Of a DNA stretch of 18,491 nt, positions 1-7,302 are shown one piece after another. Made by a program: the position numbers and the translations under genes. The stretch comes from JAWXBR01 sp034440235 (GTDB lineage Bacteria; Bacteroidota; Ignavibacteria; Kapaibacteriales; Kapaibacteriaceae): the NCBI GenBank assembly GCA_034440235.1, contig JAWXBR010000004.1, forward strand, positions 1-18,491, given 5' to 3'. The notes beneath the pieces were generated by a model that saw only the letters and a program-made list of their open reading frames with translations, made no database searches and had not been told where the DNA came from. The first letter of the stretch is position 1. Each line of letters begins with the position of its first letter.

Positions 1-1701
1 CTCTTCAGGGGGCAACGGTAGATCAACCGGTGGGTCGATTATTATTTCGCCCTCGTCGGCCTGCGGTTCTCCATCCCATTCCGGATCTGCGAAATGTTCG
101 TACGCCTTTACGAAATCGTAGATCGTGAAGTACGTTTTTCCGTCGAACAACCGCGTGCCGCGTCCAATGATTTGCTTGAATTCAATCATCGTCCGAATCG
201 GACGCATCAACACAATGTTGCGAACATTACGCGCATCTACGCCGGTCGAAAGTTTATACGACGTTGTTAGAACCGTCGGTATCGTTTTCTCGTTGTCCTG
301 AAATTCTTTCAGGTACTGCTCACCAAGTGCACCATCGTTTGCTGTAACACGCGTACAATAACCCGGGTCGCGACTGGTTGTATACTGGTTTATTAAATCG
401 CGAACTGTTAATGCATGTGCCTGGTTAGCACAGAACACCAACGTCTTATCGCGCGATCCAATCGAGTGCAAAAGAGTCTGAACTCTCGACTTCTCACGTT
501 CTTCGATCTCGATTATCCTGTTGAAATCGCTCTCTTTGTAAATCTTTCTATCATCTACGTCACCTTCGAGCACCTCGTCATCGGGCGAATACACGTACTC
601 ATCAATCGTACTCTGCATTCGCTTCACTCTAAATGGCGTAAGAAAGCCATCGTTGATGCCCTCTTTCAACGAGTACGAATACACGGGCTCGCCGAAGTAC
701 TTGTACGTGTCGACATTATCGCGACGCTTCGGTGTAGCGGTTAGACCCAGCTGCACAGCGGGTGAAAAATGCTCGAGGATATCACGCCACGAGCTTTCGT
801 CGTTAGCACCGCCACGATGACACTCATCCACAACAACAAAATCGAAGAAGTCCGGCGGATACTCACCGAAGTAAGGGGCTCCGTCTGGACCGCTCATGAA
901 CGTCTGAAAAATCGTAAAGAACACGCTGCCATTCTTCGGCACACGATTCTTCTTTCGAATCTCGCCCGGAGCGATGCGAACAAGTGCATCATCTTCGAAG
1001 ACGTTAAATGATGTGAACTCAAGAAAGGCCTGATTTGCCAGGATGTTTCTGTCAGCGAGAAACAGAATACGCGGACGCCGTTCTCCATCACGATTCAGAT
1101 TCCATCGCGTCTGAAACAACTTCCATGCAATCTGAAATGCAATCGATGTCTTCCCCGTTCCAGTAGCAAGCGTAAGCAGTATGCGATCTTTCCCATCCGC
1201 AATACTCTCGAGCACACGACGTACGGCAATCTCCTGGTAGTAGCGCTGTCCCCATCCCATGCCTTTGTCCGGACTCGGCACATCGACAAACCGGTCGAAC
1301 CAAGCATCTTCTTCAGCAAACGTTGCTTCCCATAACTCCTCGGGCGTTGGATAACCATCGACAGCCCCTTCTGCCCCCTTCAACATATCGGCGCGATACA
1401 GGGTTTGTCCGTTGGTCGAATACGCCCACCGCACCTTCATCTTCGAGCAATAGTTCTTCGCCTGTCCCAACCCCTCTGTAACGTGCTTGTTGAATGCCTT
1501 CGCCTCGACTACCGCAAGCGGCGTGTTCTTATAGAACAGAACGTAATCTGCAATCTCTGTCCTGCTAGGCAGACCAGCACCCTCAATACGTCCAGGCGCC
1601 ACCATATACTCTCGGCGCACACGACTACCATCAACAACACCCCATCCTGCCTCTGCAAGAGCGGGGTCGATGTATTCGGCACGGGTCTCGGCTTCGTTCA
1701 T
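1..1701 (-). CDS. hsdR: Type I restriction enzyme R subunit HsdR (3' end outside window)
   Basis: This is the ATP-dependent translocase/endonuclease subunit of a type I restriction enzyme, which acts only in complex with HsdM and HsdS. Translating the minus strand from the ATG at 1701 gives 567 codons with no stop up to the window edge. An N-terminal PD-(D/E)XK nuclease is visible (ADYVLF, then VVEAK; Asp52, Glu66, Lys68). It is followed by a superfamily 2 helicase: Walker A ATGTGKT near residues 179-185, Walker B DECH near 292-295, motif III GLTATPKR near 319, and motif VI QIIGRGTRL. The start codon overlaps the stop of the upstream rhuM by 4 bp (ATGA), which suggests translational coupling. 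The visible part shows no lesion, unlike hsdM of the same operon. Identification is very secure; the C-terminal end is not in the window. Confidence 0.96.
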   Translation of the reverse strand, partial: MNEAETRAEYIDPALAEAGWGVVDGSRVRREYMVAPGRIEGAGLPSRTEIADYVLFYKNTPLAVVEAKAFNKHVTEGLGQAKNYCSKMKVRWAYSTNGQTLYRADMLKGAEGAVDGYPTPEELWEATFAEEDAWFDRFVDVPSPDKGMGWGQRYYQEIAVRRVLESIADGKDRILLTLATGTGKTSIAFQIAWKLFQTRWNLNRDGERRPRILFLADRNILANQAFLEFTSFNVFEDDALVRIAPGEIRKKNRVPKNGSVFFTIFQTFMSGPDGAPYFGEYPPDFFDFVVVDECHRGGANDESSWRDILEHFSPAVQLGLTATPKRRDNVDTYKYFGEPVYSYSLKEGINDGFLTPFRVKRMQSTIDEYVYSPDDEVLEGDVDDRKIYKESDFNRIIEIEEREKSRVQTLLHSIGSRDKTLVFCANQAHALTVRDLINQYTTSRDPGYCTRVTANDGALGEQYLKEFQDNEKTIPTVLTTSYKLSTGVDARNVRNIVLMRPIRTMIEFKQIIGRGTRLFDGKTYFTIYDFVKAYEHFADPEWDGEPQADEGEIIIDPPVDLPLPPEE

Positions 1702-2777
1702 GCTGGCTTTTGTTTTGAGTTGTTTTTTTCATCCCTCGTCCCACTGTACTTGCTGAGTTCGTCTTCGATTTGCTTTAGGTTGTCATTCTCGGCATCTGCC
1801 TCCAATTCGGCTCTTCGCCTGGCAGAGTAATCTTCGTAAGCATGTTGAGCATGGCTATCAGCTTGCTCACGCGTTACGTGTCCCGCATGCATTAATACGT
1901 CGCGATCATTAAACGCCAGAAACTCATCCAGCTTAATCGGCCAATCACGGAGGAAAATTTGTTGCTTACGTCTCGCTTGGTCCTCCGCAAAGTCGAGGAA
2001 CATCACCACAATCCGGTTCAACTCATCAATCTCTGATTCCTTCAAGTAATTTTTCGCAACGGTCACATCGCCCTTACGCACCACACCAGATTTCCACGAG
2101 GTAAGACCCATGTTCGGTTGCAATGCGTCTGCGCGTTCTGCGATAAGCTCGGGCGCAGTTTTACCAGTTACCGTAAAATGAAGTTTGTTCTGAATAATCT
2201 TAAAGGCCTCTATCGTAGTAGCCGATGAAGCTTGATAGTCGGATGCGAGGGCAAAAATCTCACGAACGCGCAAATACATGCGTTGCTCACTCGCACGGAT
2301 GTCGCGAATACGCTCTAGAAGTTCATCGAAATGATCGGTCATACCCGGACCCGGCGGATTCTTCAACCGCTCGTCATCCATCGTGAATCCTTTTACAAGG
2401 TACTCCTCTAACCGAGCTGTTGCCCATTGGCGAAACTGAGTACCTCGGTCGCTGCGCACGCGATAACCCACGCCGAGAATTGCCATCAGATTGTAATGCT
2501 CGATATCGCGGGCAACTTCCCTCTGACCTTCAATTCGAACTATCCGGAATTTCCGGATAGTTGCCTCCCTGCTCAGTTCCCCTTCTTCATAAATGTGCGT
2601 AAGGTGCTCGTTTATCGTCCGAACATCTTTCTCGAACAACACTGCTAACATGGCTTGGGTGAGCCAAATAGTATCACCGTCGAAACGGCATTGAAGACGC
2701 GTCCGTCCGTCCTCTGTCTGGTAGAGCACTATCGAAGACATAAGACTCTGTGAGGAGACAGCGTTTATACGTGACAT
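1698..2777 (-). CDS. rhuM: RhuM family protein
   Basis: This 359-residue protein matches the RhuM (virulence protein/Fic-associated) family, often found inside type I R-M operons and defence islands; its molecular function is not established. A winged-helix-like N-terminus (TIWLTQAMLAVLFEKDVRTI near residues 36-55) precedes the hallmark EHYNLMAILGVGYRV near 93-107. Family homology begins at IVLYQTEDG, so an internal ATG at 2741 (residue 13) is an alternative start; neither start has a clear Shine-Dalgarno sequence. The gene lies between the accessory insert and hsdR and shares a 4-bp overlap with hsdR. The reading frame is intact. Its coding sequence contains a perfect 25-bp palindrome at 2538-2562, which is listed separately. 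Confidence 0.9.
   Translation of the reverse strand: MSRINAVSSQSLMSSIVLYQTEDGRTRLQCRFDGDTIWLTQAMLAVLFEKDVRTINEHLTHIYEEGELSREATIRKFRIVRIEGQREVARDIEHYNLMAILGVGYRVRSDRGTQFRQWATARLEEYLVKGFTMDDERLKNPPGPGMTDHFDELLERIRDIRASEQRMYLRVREIFALASDYQASSATTIEAFKIIQNKLHFTVTGKTAPELIAERADALQPNMGLTSWKSGVVRKGDVTVAKNYLKESEIDELNRIVVMFLDFAEDQARRKQQIFLRDWPIKLDEFLAFNDRDVLMHAGHVTREQADSHAQHAYEDYSARRRAELEADAENDNLKQIEDELSKYSGTRDEKNNSKQKPA
2538..2562. repeat. 25-bp palindrome inside rhuM
   Basis: Twelve-base arms around a single central base form a perfect inverted repeat (core TATCCGGAATTTCCGGATA). It encodes the ATIRKFRIV stretch of RhuM. A near copy lies in noncoding DNA at 5171-5195, sharing the 17-base core TATCCGGAATTTCCGGA. 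It could be an operator, a repeat element, or simply a palindrome forced by coding. Confidence 0.5.
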
Positions 2778-2968
2778 ACTACGTCGAGGATTAGCGCTTA
2801 AACAAGGAACTGTCTGAAATATAAGGCTTTAGCGCTTTTCGTGGTTTTGCGTTTAAAGAGGAGTTCTGCAAGAACTCGACAAGAAAGTTGTACTTGTTCA
2901 CTCGGTCTGAATTGAAAAGATTTTCTGGTTGGCGTAGAAGCAATCCCTTGATATAGCAAGACTTAAGA
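2778..2968. other. Intergenic leader of rhuM with element shared with 5062-5110
   Basis: This is 191 bp without a convincing gene; a 65-codon minus-strand frame here has no recognisable homology. Positions 2791-2837 (starting TTAGCGCTTAAACAAG) resemble 5062-5108 (starting TTAGCGTTTAAACAAG) over roughly 47 bases, with gaps and mismatches. Both copies lie upstream of minus-strand genes (rhuM and the toxin-like gene), so a shared promoter or operator, or a module-boundary repeat, is possible. Confidence 0.35.
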
Positions 2969-3349
2969 CTAGGCTTTGAGCCTATCACCCCAGATTACCT
3001 CGCAGATTCTCTGCACGAGATTCTGTCGATCGTCCATGTCTGCCTTTAAAAAAGCCGGATGTGCTCTAAATGCAAGTCCTAGGCTATTGGCCATACCAAG
3101 GAAGTTGGGATAGTTCTTATATGCCGTCGGGTGCAAGGATTGCACAAACAGATTTTCCTTAAGGTAATGCTCAACTTTTTTAGTATAAGTCATGGCGCTA
3201 TATGATTGGTTCGTGCCATTTGGTACGAGCACTAAACCACCTATGCGATTTCGATAGCTGTCGAACTCGTGCTGCTGATCAAACTCGTCCCTATGTTCCT
3301 CAACCGTGTCCGAATAGATAGGCTCGGCATGGGTCTCGGTTTCGTTCAT
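2969..3349 (-). pseudogene. Orphan C-terminal fragment of a DUF262/DUF1524 (GmrSD-like) protein with an hsdR-like 5' end
   Basis: The 126-codon product from about residue 17 onward resembles the C-terminal tail of DUF262/DUF1524 proteins (GmrSD-type modification-dependent restriction enzymes). Recognisable pieces are FRNRIGG-type sequence (YRNRIGGLVLVP), a TNQSY motif, YTKKVEHYLKENLFVQSLHP, and the terminal RQNLVQRICEVIW. The DUF262 nucleotide-binding domain and most of DUF1524 are missing, so enzyme activity is very unlikely. The first nine residues (MNETETHAE) match the HsdR N-terminus (MNEAETRAE), and the DNA agrees at 24 of 26 bases between 3324-3349 and 1676-1701. The fragment therefore appears to be a recombination scar that joins an hsdR start to a DUF262 tail. 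Whether it is translated is unknown; no Shine-Dalgarno sequence is evident. Confidence 0.65.
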
Positions 3350-3371
3350 TAAAATTTCTGAGAGATTTGAA

Positions 3372-3390
3372 TCATTAGGTGAACTAATGA
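3372..3390 (-). terminator. Hairpin at the end of the toxin-antitoxin-like operon
   Basis: TCATTAG and CTAATGA form a perfect 7-bp inverted repeat around a 5-base loop, 10 bases past the stop of the SecB-like gene on the minus strand. No clear U-tract follows, so a Rho-independent terminator is only weakly supported. The position marks the junction between this operon and the DUF262 fragment. Confidence 0.3.
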
Positions 3391-3400
3391 AACCGCGTGA

Positions 3401-3940
3401 TCATGCCTCTGGGTCTGCATCTGAGTACGCAATGAGAATTGTCTCCGTGCCGTCCGGAATCGTGTCCACCATAATAGGTAACGCCCTCATTCCGACTTCA
3501 CAGATTCCAAGTATCGCTTGAAGTGATCCGCGTGTAGTGGCTAAAGCCTGATTTGAAAGCAGCCTGAAGAAATCGATTGGTGTCTTTAGGCCGTCGGGTG
3601 TGTAAAGTTCACTAGGCACATCTAGCTTGAATTCAGTGCGAGTCTCTATCTGAGCGAAGGAAATTGGTTCAGACTCACCTTCGACGGGCACGCGGGGCTC
3701 CACCCGACAATCGATAAAGAGAACCTTGGACCTACGATTGAATCCAAATCTTCGTAAAAGATAGTAATAGCCCGAATCGAGCGAGACTTCAGCAAGTACA
3801 ATGACAGTCAGTTTATCTGCATCGTAATGCAGTTTAGTTATTCGATAATCGAGAAAACTGTACTTGATTACCCCTTGCACAGTAGTCTTTTGTAGCTCAG
3901 TTCTCTCTTCCTTCGACCGTTTCTTTGAATCCTGTATCAT
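3401..3940 (-). CDS. SecB-like chaperone candidate of a toxin-antitoxin-chaperone module
   Basis: This 179-residue protein has no signal peptide or membrane segment. It has alternating beta-strand patterns in the first half (YRITKLHYDADKLTVIVLAE). A C-terminal stretch, FRLLSNQALATTRGSLQAIL followed by ALPIMVDTI, resembles the final helix and LP region of SecB-like proteins, where TRG..L and LP motifs recur. SecB-like proteins in TAC systems protect a HigA-type antitoxin from degradation. It is the third gene of an apparent operon, starting 7 bp after the HTH gene ends. The SecB assignment rests on this pattern and on gene order; a structure-based search would be needed to settle it. The alternative is an unrelated conserved hypothetical protein. 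Confidence 0.5.
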   Translation of the reverse strand: MIQDSKKRSKEERTELQKTTVQGVIKYSFLDYRITKLHYDADKLTVIVLAEVSLDSGYYYLLRRFGFNRRSKVLFIDCRVEPRVPVEGESEPISFAQIETRTEFKLDVPSELYTPDGLKTPIDFFRLLSNQALATTRGSLQAILGICEVGMRALPIMVDTIPDGTETILIAYSDADPEA

Positions 3941-3947
3941 AATGAAC

Positions 3948-4517
3948 TCAGTTTAGAATTTCAAATTCGCTTGGAAGTCGGTACGCTTTTGAATGATCTG
4001 GGAGTGCACTTAAATCAACGTTCAGGCTTTCAACACCTTGAATACGCAGTTGCTCCTCGATTTCTTCAGGGACTAAACCGGTAAAGGTGACTGCCGTACC
4101 GTTTTCTTTTTTCTTAAAAAAGAACACACTTTCGTTAGTGGGCCGAAACAGAAATCGGGCCTGTGATCGCGCCAAAACGTTTGTCGAAAACACGTCTGTC
4201 CCTTCAATCTCAGCTTCGGCAAGCTCGGCAGTCCGTATAAACAACAGAACAGGTGAATAGCCCGTTGCGGCAACCATTTTCAAATACGTCGAGATCTTGA
4301 AATCACCGTCGCCATTTAGAAAAGTCGAGACTGCAGCTTTCGAAACCCCGAGTTGGTCCGCTAACTCTTTTCGATTGAGGGCATCAGGGTCATTAGTGAT
4401 CAATTTGACGAGTCGAAGCCGAAAGTCTTCAAGCCAAAAGTATGGGCTTGCAAGCACTCGTTTACGGCCCTCTGAAACCGTCAGTGAAACGTTTCGGGTT
4501 GTTAGTGTTTTAGTCAT
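3948..4517 (-). CDS. XRE/HigA-type helix-turn-helix antitoxin candidate with long C-terminal extension
   Basis: The 189-residue product has a helix-turn-helix near residues 48-70 (RKELADQLGVSKAAVSTFLN) followed by a regulatory helix (ISTYLKMVAATG). HigA antitoxins are usually about 100 residues; this one has about 100 extra C-terminal residues, which in TAC systems is where a chaperone-addiction region would lie. Its start overlaps the end of the preceding gene by 4 bp (ATGA at 4514-4517), the toxin-first order typical of higBA. It would be expected to bind the operon's own leader, where small direct repeats (GGCTAAATG at 5126-5134 and 5151-5159) are candidates. The HTH is clear; the antitoxin role is inferred from context. 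Confidence 0.65.
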   Translation of the reverse strand: MTKTLTTRNVSLTVSEGRKRVLASPYFWLEDFRLRLVKLITNDPDALNRKELADQLGVSKAAVSTFLNGDGDFKISTYLKMVAATGYSPVLLFIRTAELAEAEIEGTDVFSTNVLARSQARFLFRPTNESVFFFKKKENGTAVTFTGLVPEEIEEQLRIQGVESLNVDLSALPDHSKAYRLPSEFEILN

Positions 4518-4954
4518 TGTAATTCCTCCAGCCTTGTAATCATCGCATCACGAGCAAATTCGTAGTCCGCATTGGCTTTCCTCTTCCTTGGTTCCTTACT
4601 AGCAAAGTAGACAACAATGTGGCGGTCATAGGGGCGACCCCCTTCGATTGGACTGCTGTTGCGATAGAGGTAAAATCTTGCGTCAGTCTTGCCAGGTAAT
4701 TTGACCTTGAGTTCGAAAAATTGCCAGCCTTCAATGTCATACGAGCTAATGTGGCGATACTTGCCTTTGCCCAAGAGTGCCGTTTCTGGTGTACTCGCAA
4801 TCACGTTCATCCACTGATACAGCGAATCGGCCTTCCGATCACCTATTTCTGATAGTCCCATTCTTGGATCTGAACCTGGTGACACCAACCAAAACCAACG
4901 CGACCTTTGATTTGGGGGAGTAGCTTCTTCAATTTCGTACAACGAAAAAGTCAC
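4514..4954 (-). CDS. HigB/RelE-like toxin candidate
   Basis: This 146-residue protein starts with GTG (4952-4954). The C-terminal half has the layout of RelE/HigB (Gp49-like) mRNA interferases. A W..FELKVKLPG strand comes first, then DARFYLY, then IVVYFASKEPRKRKA, and a helix ending FARDAMITRLEEL. The conserved basic cluster (KEPRKRK) fits the RNA-cleaving surface of that fold. It is first in an overlapping operon with the HTH gene and the SecB-like gene. The length is somewhat above the usual 90-120 residues, with an N-terminal extension of about 50 residues. The family call is by pattern and operon position, so it is moderate. Confidence 0.5.
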   Translation of the reverse strand: MTFSLYEIEEATPPNQRSRWFWLVSPGSDPRMGLSEIGDRKADSLYQWMNVIASTPETALLGKGKYRHISSYDIEGWQFFELKVKLPGKTDARFYLYRNSSPIEGGRPYDRHIVVYFASKEPRKRKANADYEFARDAMITRLEELQ

Positions 4955-5216
4955 GTGTAGAGTTTACCTGCAATTTAACTGCCAACACAATGCAAAAACC
5001 TCGTTGACCTAATGGGAATGTTGTGAGCCACAGTGTGACACTCCCTCGAGCAAGCACTCGGCTTAGCGTTTAAACAAGCAACCCATTGAATTGATAAGAC
5101 TTACGACTTTGCATGCTCAAAAAACGGCTAAATGCCTTAATGAGAATCGAGGCTAAATGTAACATCTGGCAGTTATCCGGAATTTCCGGACAACTGGCAC
5201 ACTAGTTAATCCCGCG
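4955..5216. promoter_or_regulatory. Leader of the toxin-antitoxin-like operon, with repeats
   Basis: This 262 bp holds no gene. It contains the element shared with the rhuM leader (5062-5108), two direct GGCTAAATG copies 25 bp apart (5126-5134, 5151-5159), a short AGTGTGACACT inverted repeat (5034-5044), and the 25-bp near-palindrome at 5171-5195. Some of these are plausible sites for autoregulation by the HTH protein, but no specific promoter can be assigned. Confidence 0.35.
5171..5195. repeat. 25-bp near-perfect palindrome, copy of the rhuM palindrome
   Basis: The arms are 12 bases each around a single central base, with one mismatched pair; the core is TATCCGGAATTTCCGGA. On the minus strand it lies just after the nuclease pseudogene and about 220 bp before the toxin-like gene. 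It could be a hairpin terminator without a U-tract, an operator, or a mobile palindromic repeat. Confidence 0.5.
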
Positions 5217-6140
5217 TCAGCCCATTTTCAACTTAAAGCTGACCTCGTATCTACAAAATGAAATGTTCGATGTCATCGATAATGCGCGCCTTATCCTCGC
5301 ATCATCCTCATGTGCGATTATCATTCCCCGCACTTCCTGACCCGGCTCTGCCACTTCGTCCTGTACAAAACTCATGTACCGTAGAATCTGCCCGACGACT
5401 GCGTCGCTCGCACGGCCTTGCTTCAGCTCAACTACGAGCAGGTGAGTTTTATCCTTACTAATCGCCAGTATATCTAGTGGACCCGTGTCTGTTGGATACT
5501 GTTTTGCCTTCTGCCCGTCCACAAGATAGATATCGTAGTCCTTACCAATTTCTGCACGCTCCCAGTGCATCATAAGAAATGCTTAGAGATGCGCCTCCAA
5601 AGCAAATGGTAAAGGGTCTTGGATGGATGCATCATTGGTTAGAAGGATGGGTCCGCGAACACCCGAGAGAAGTGCCTCGATCTCGGCAGCATGCCGCGTA
5701 ATCTGTCCACACGTTCCGATCGAACCCGTCGAATTCCGCAACGACTCGCTCATCAACACGCGCTCAACTGTTGTGTTCAGCCAGCGAACAGGACGTCGAT
5801 GGAATAGGACCTCACCTTCTTTGTAATAATAATCACCAGCTATTTCACCAACATGATACTTGCCTGTACCGTCGGGACATAACAGGACATCACCTACTTG
5901 CATACCCTTGGAAACAGTCCACTAAGCACCACATGCAAGTCCAGCCGCCTGCATTGTTTTACCGGGATTCGCTGTTAGGAAAACCGGTCGGAACTCCTTG
6001 TTAAACGCGTGCCATTCGTCGGGCAGTTTATTCGTCAGGTCCTGCACAATATCAAAATCGGTACCGACGAAGTCACCTTTGAAGCACTCCTGGGCATACA
6101 TGCTTCCTTTGCCGAGCATTAGTCGATAGTAATTTTTCAT
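5217..6140 (-). pseudogene. PD-(D/E)XK restriction-type nuclease with two in-frame stop codons
   Basis: One continuous minus-strand frame of 308 codons is interrupted only by TAG at 5922-5924 (codon 73) and TAA at 5583-5585 (codon 186). The three pieces join without any frame change. The N-terminal piece opens MKNYYRLMLGKGSMYAQECF and the middle one has GKYHVGEIAGDYYYKEGE. The C-terminal piece carries a NucS/DUF91-like PD-(D/E)XK core (TGPLDILAIS, then LLVVELKQG, then AVVGQILRYM). I recall a family of about 308 residues with this layout; in it codon 73 would be Leu (TTG to TAG) and codon 186 Glu (GAA to TAA), each a single base change. The gene begins 4 bp after the hsdS stop. Fragments from internal starts, including the catalytic C-terminal 118 residues, could still be made, but the full enzyme is not. 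Confidence 0.85.
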
Positions 6141-6144
6141 ACGA

Positions 6145-7302
6145 TCACAGTTCTCCTGAAAATGCTTGGTGTAGAAGTGACTTCTTCAACGCTTCAAGCG
6201 AATCGAGCTTTTGTTTGTAGATGGTTTCGAGGCGTTGGGTATCAAAGGAAATTGCGTTAAGATTAGCGACAATTTCTCTCTGAGCTGCAAGGGGTATAGC
6301 AGGAATCGGATAGCCCCTCAACTTGGTGCCATTGATGTTAGCTTGGTTGACGCTGGAAATCGTCACCGTTTTCCCATAATCCAGAGCGATCTGGCTGTTA
6401 AGGAAGTAGTTCAAAAAATCAGCATCCAACAAGTTCTTTTTTCGGTGAATTCGAATCAGGTATCCAGCGAAAATTGCAGGCATTTCACTCTTATAGATGC
6501 CTGTCTTTCCAACCAATTCAGGGCTGTTAGTCCTGTTAAACAGAACATCATCGTGCTCGAGTAAATATTTGTTTATTTCAGCTTCGTCGTCTGAATAAGC
6601 TAGATTCTTCCAATCGAGTTTTCCGTTCTGAATGTTTCCCATCCTCAGCACTGCCACGCCACCCATGGCCTTCGATTTCGCAGAAGTGCCATACTCCACT
6701 CTATCGCAAAGATCACCTAACGTTTTCCAGTTCCACCTGCTGTTGAGAAGGATCGATTCCAAATAACTCTCAAACACCGCCCGCGCATTCTTCAGATTCT
6801 TTTGTGTGTTTGCCGTCGCGACTGCAATGTTTTCGAAGGCTTCGTCGAGGATGCGGATGATGCGGTGTTGCTCGGCGAGCGGGGGGATGGGAAACTCAAT
6901 ACAGATGATTTGCTTCGATGACAGATGCTTTACTGTAGTGAATCCTGTAACGTCCTCTATCGCCTTCAAAAAGTCGTTCACCCCATAGAACAGAAATCGC
7001 GGAACGAGTTCACCAGAGAATCCACGAAGTCTGCACACCCGCTGGTTCAGCAAGGCGGGTTCCCCTTTCCATTCATAACAACCAAACTCACCGTCCATCC
7101 CAACGAGAAGGTCGCCCGCACTCACAACATACTTTGATTCATAGTCACCAGCATACCGGGTTTCAGTTTCTGTTCCTGCTTTCAAACTACGAATGCGAAT
7201 TAGCGGAATCCCATATTCAGAATTAAATCCTTTCGAGTCGAATGCGTAACCATTCTGAACTTCGAGCACATCTCCAAGTTTCTTTGTATGCCATGCTGTC
7301 AT
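6145..7302 (-). CDS. hsdS: Type I restriction enzyme specificity subunit HsdS
   Basis: This 385-residue protein is the DNA-recognition subunit that sets the bipartite target of a type I R-M system. It has two target-recognition domains (about residues 7-140 and 192-345), each ending in a conserved PLAEQ/PLAAQR element (PIPPLAEQHRIIRILD near 138-153; PAIPLAAQREIVANL near 340) followed by a long spacer helix. The length is normal for the family. The start codon overlaps the hsdM stop by 4 bp (ATGA at 7299-7302). The frame is intact although both flanking genes are broken. The target sequence cannot be predicted from this alone. Confidence 0.95.
   Translation of the reverse strand: MTAWHTKKLGDVLEVQNGYAFDSKGFNSEYGIPLIRIRSLKAGTETETRYAGDYESKYVVSAGDLLVGMDGEFGCYEWKGEPALLNQRVCRLRGFSGELVPRFLFYGVNDFLKAIEDVTGFTTVKHLSSKQIICIEFPIPPLAEQHRIIRILDEAFENIAVATANTQKNLKNARAVFESYLESILLNSRWNWKTLGDLCDRVEYGTSAKSKAMGGVAVLRMGNIQNGKLDWKNLAYSDDEAEINKYLLEHDDVLFNRTNSPELVGKTGIYKSEMPAIFAGYLIRIHRKKNLLDADFLNYFLNSQIALDYGKTVTISSVNQANINGTKLRGYPIPAIPLAAQREIVANLNAISFDTQRLETIYKQKLDSLEALKKSLLHQAFSGEL

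Noticed and set aside
415..1830. Several plus-strand and alternate-frame ORFs (415-744, 769-1011, 1405-1830)
   Set aside because: They lie opposite clear hsdR and rhuM coding sequence and show no recognisable motifs.
2791..2988. 65-codon minus-strand ORF in the rhuM leader
   Set aside because: It overlaps the end of the DUF262 fragment, has no recognisable homology, and its region is better explained as a leader with a repeated element.
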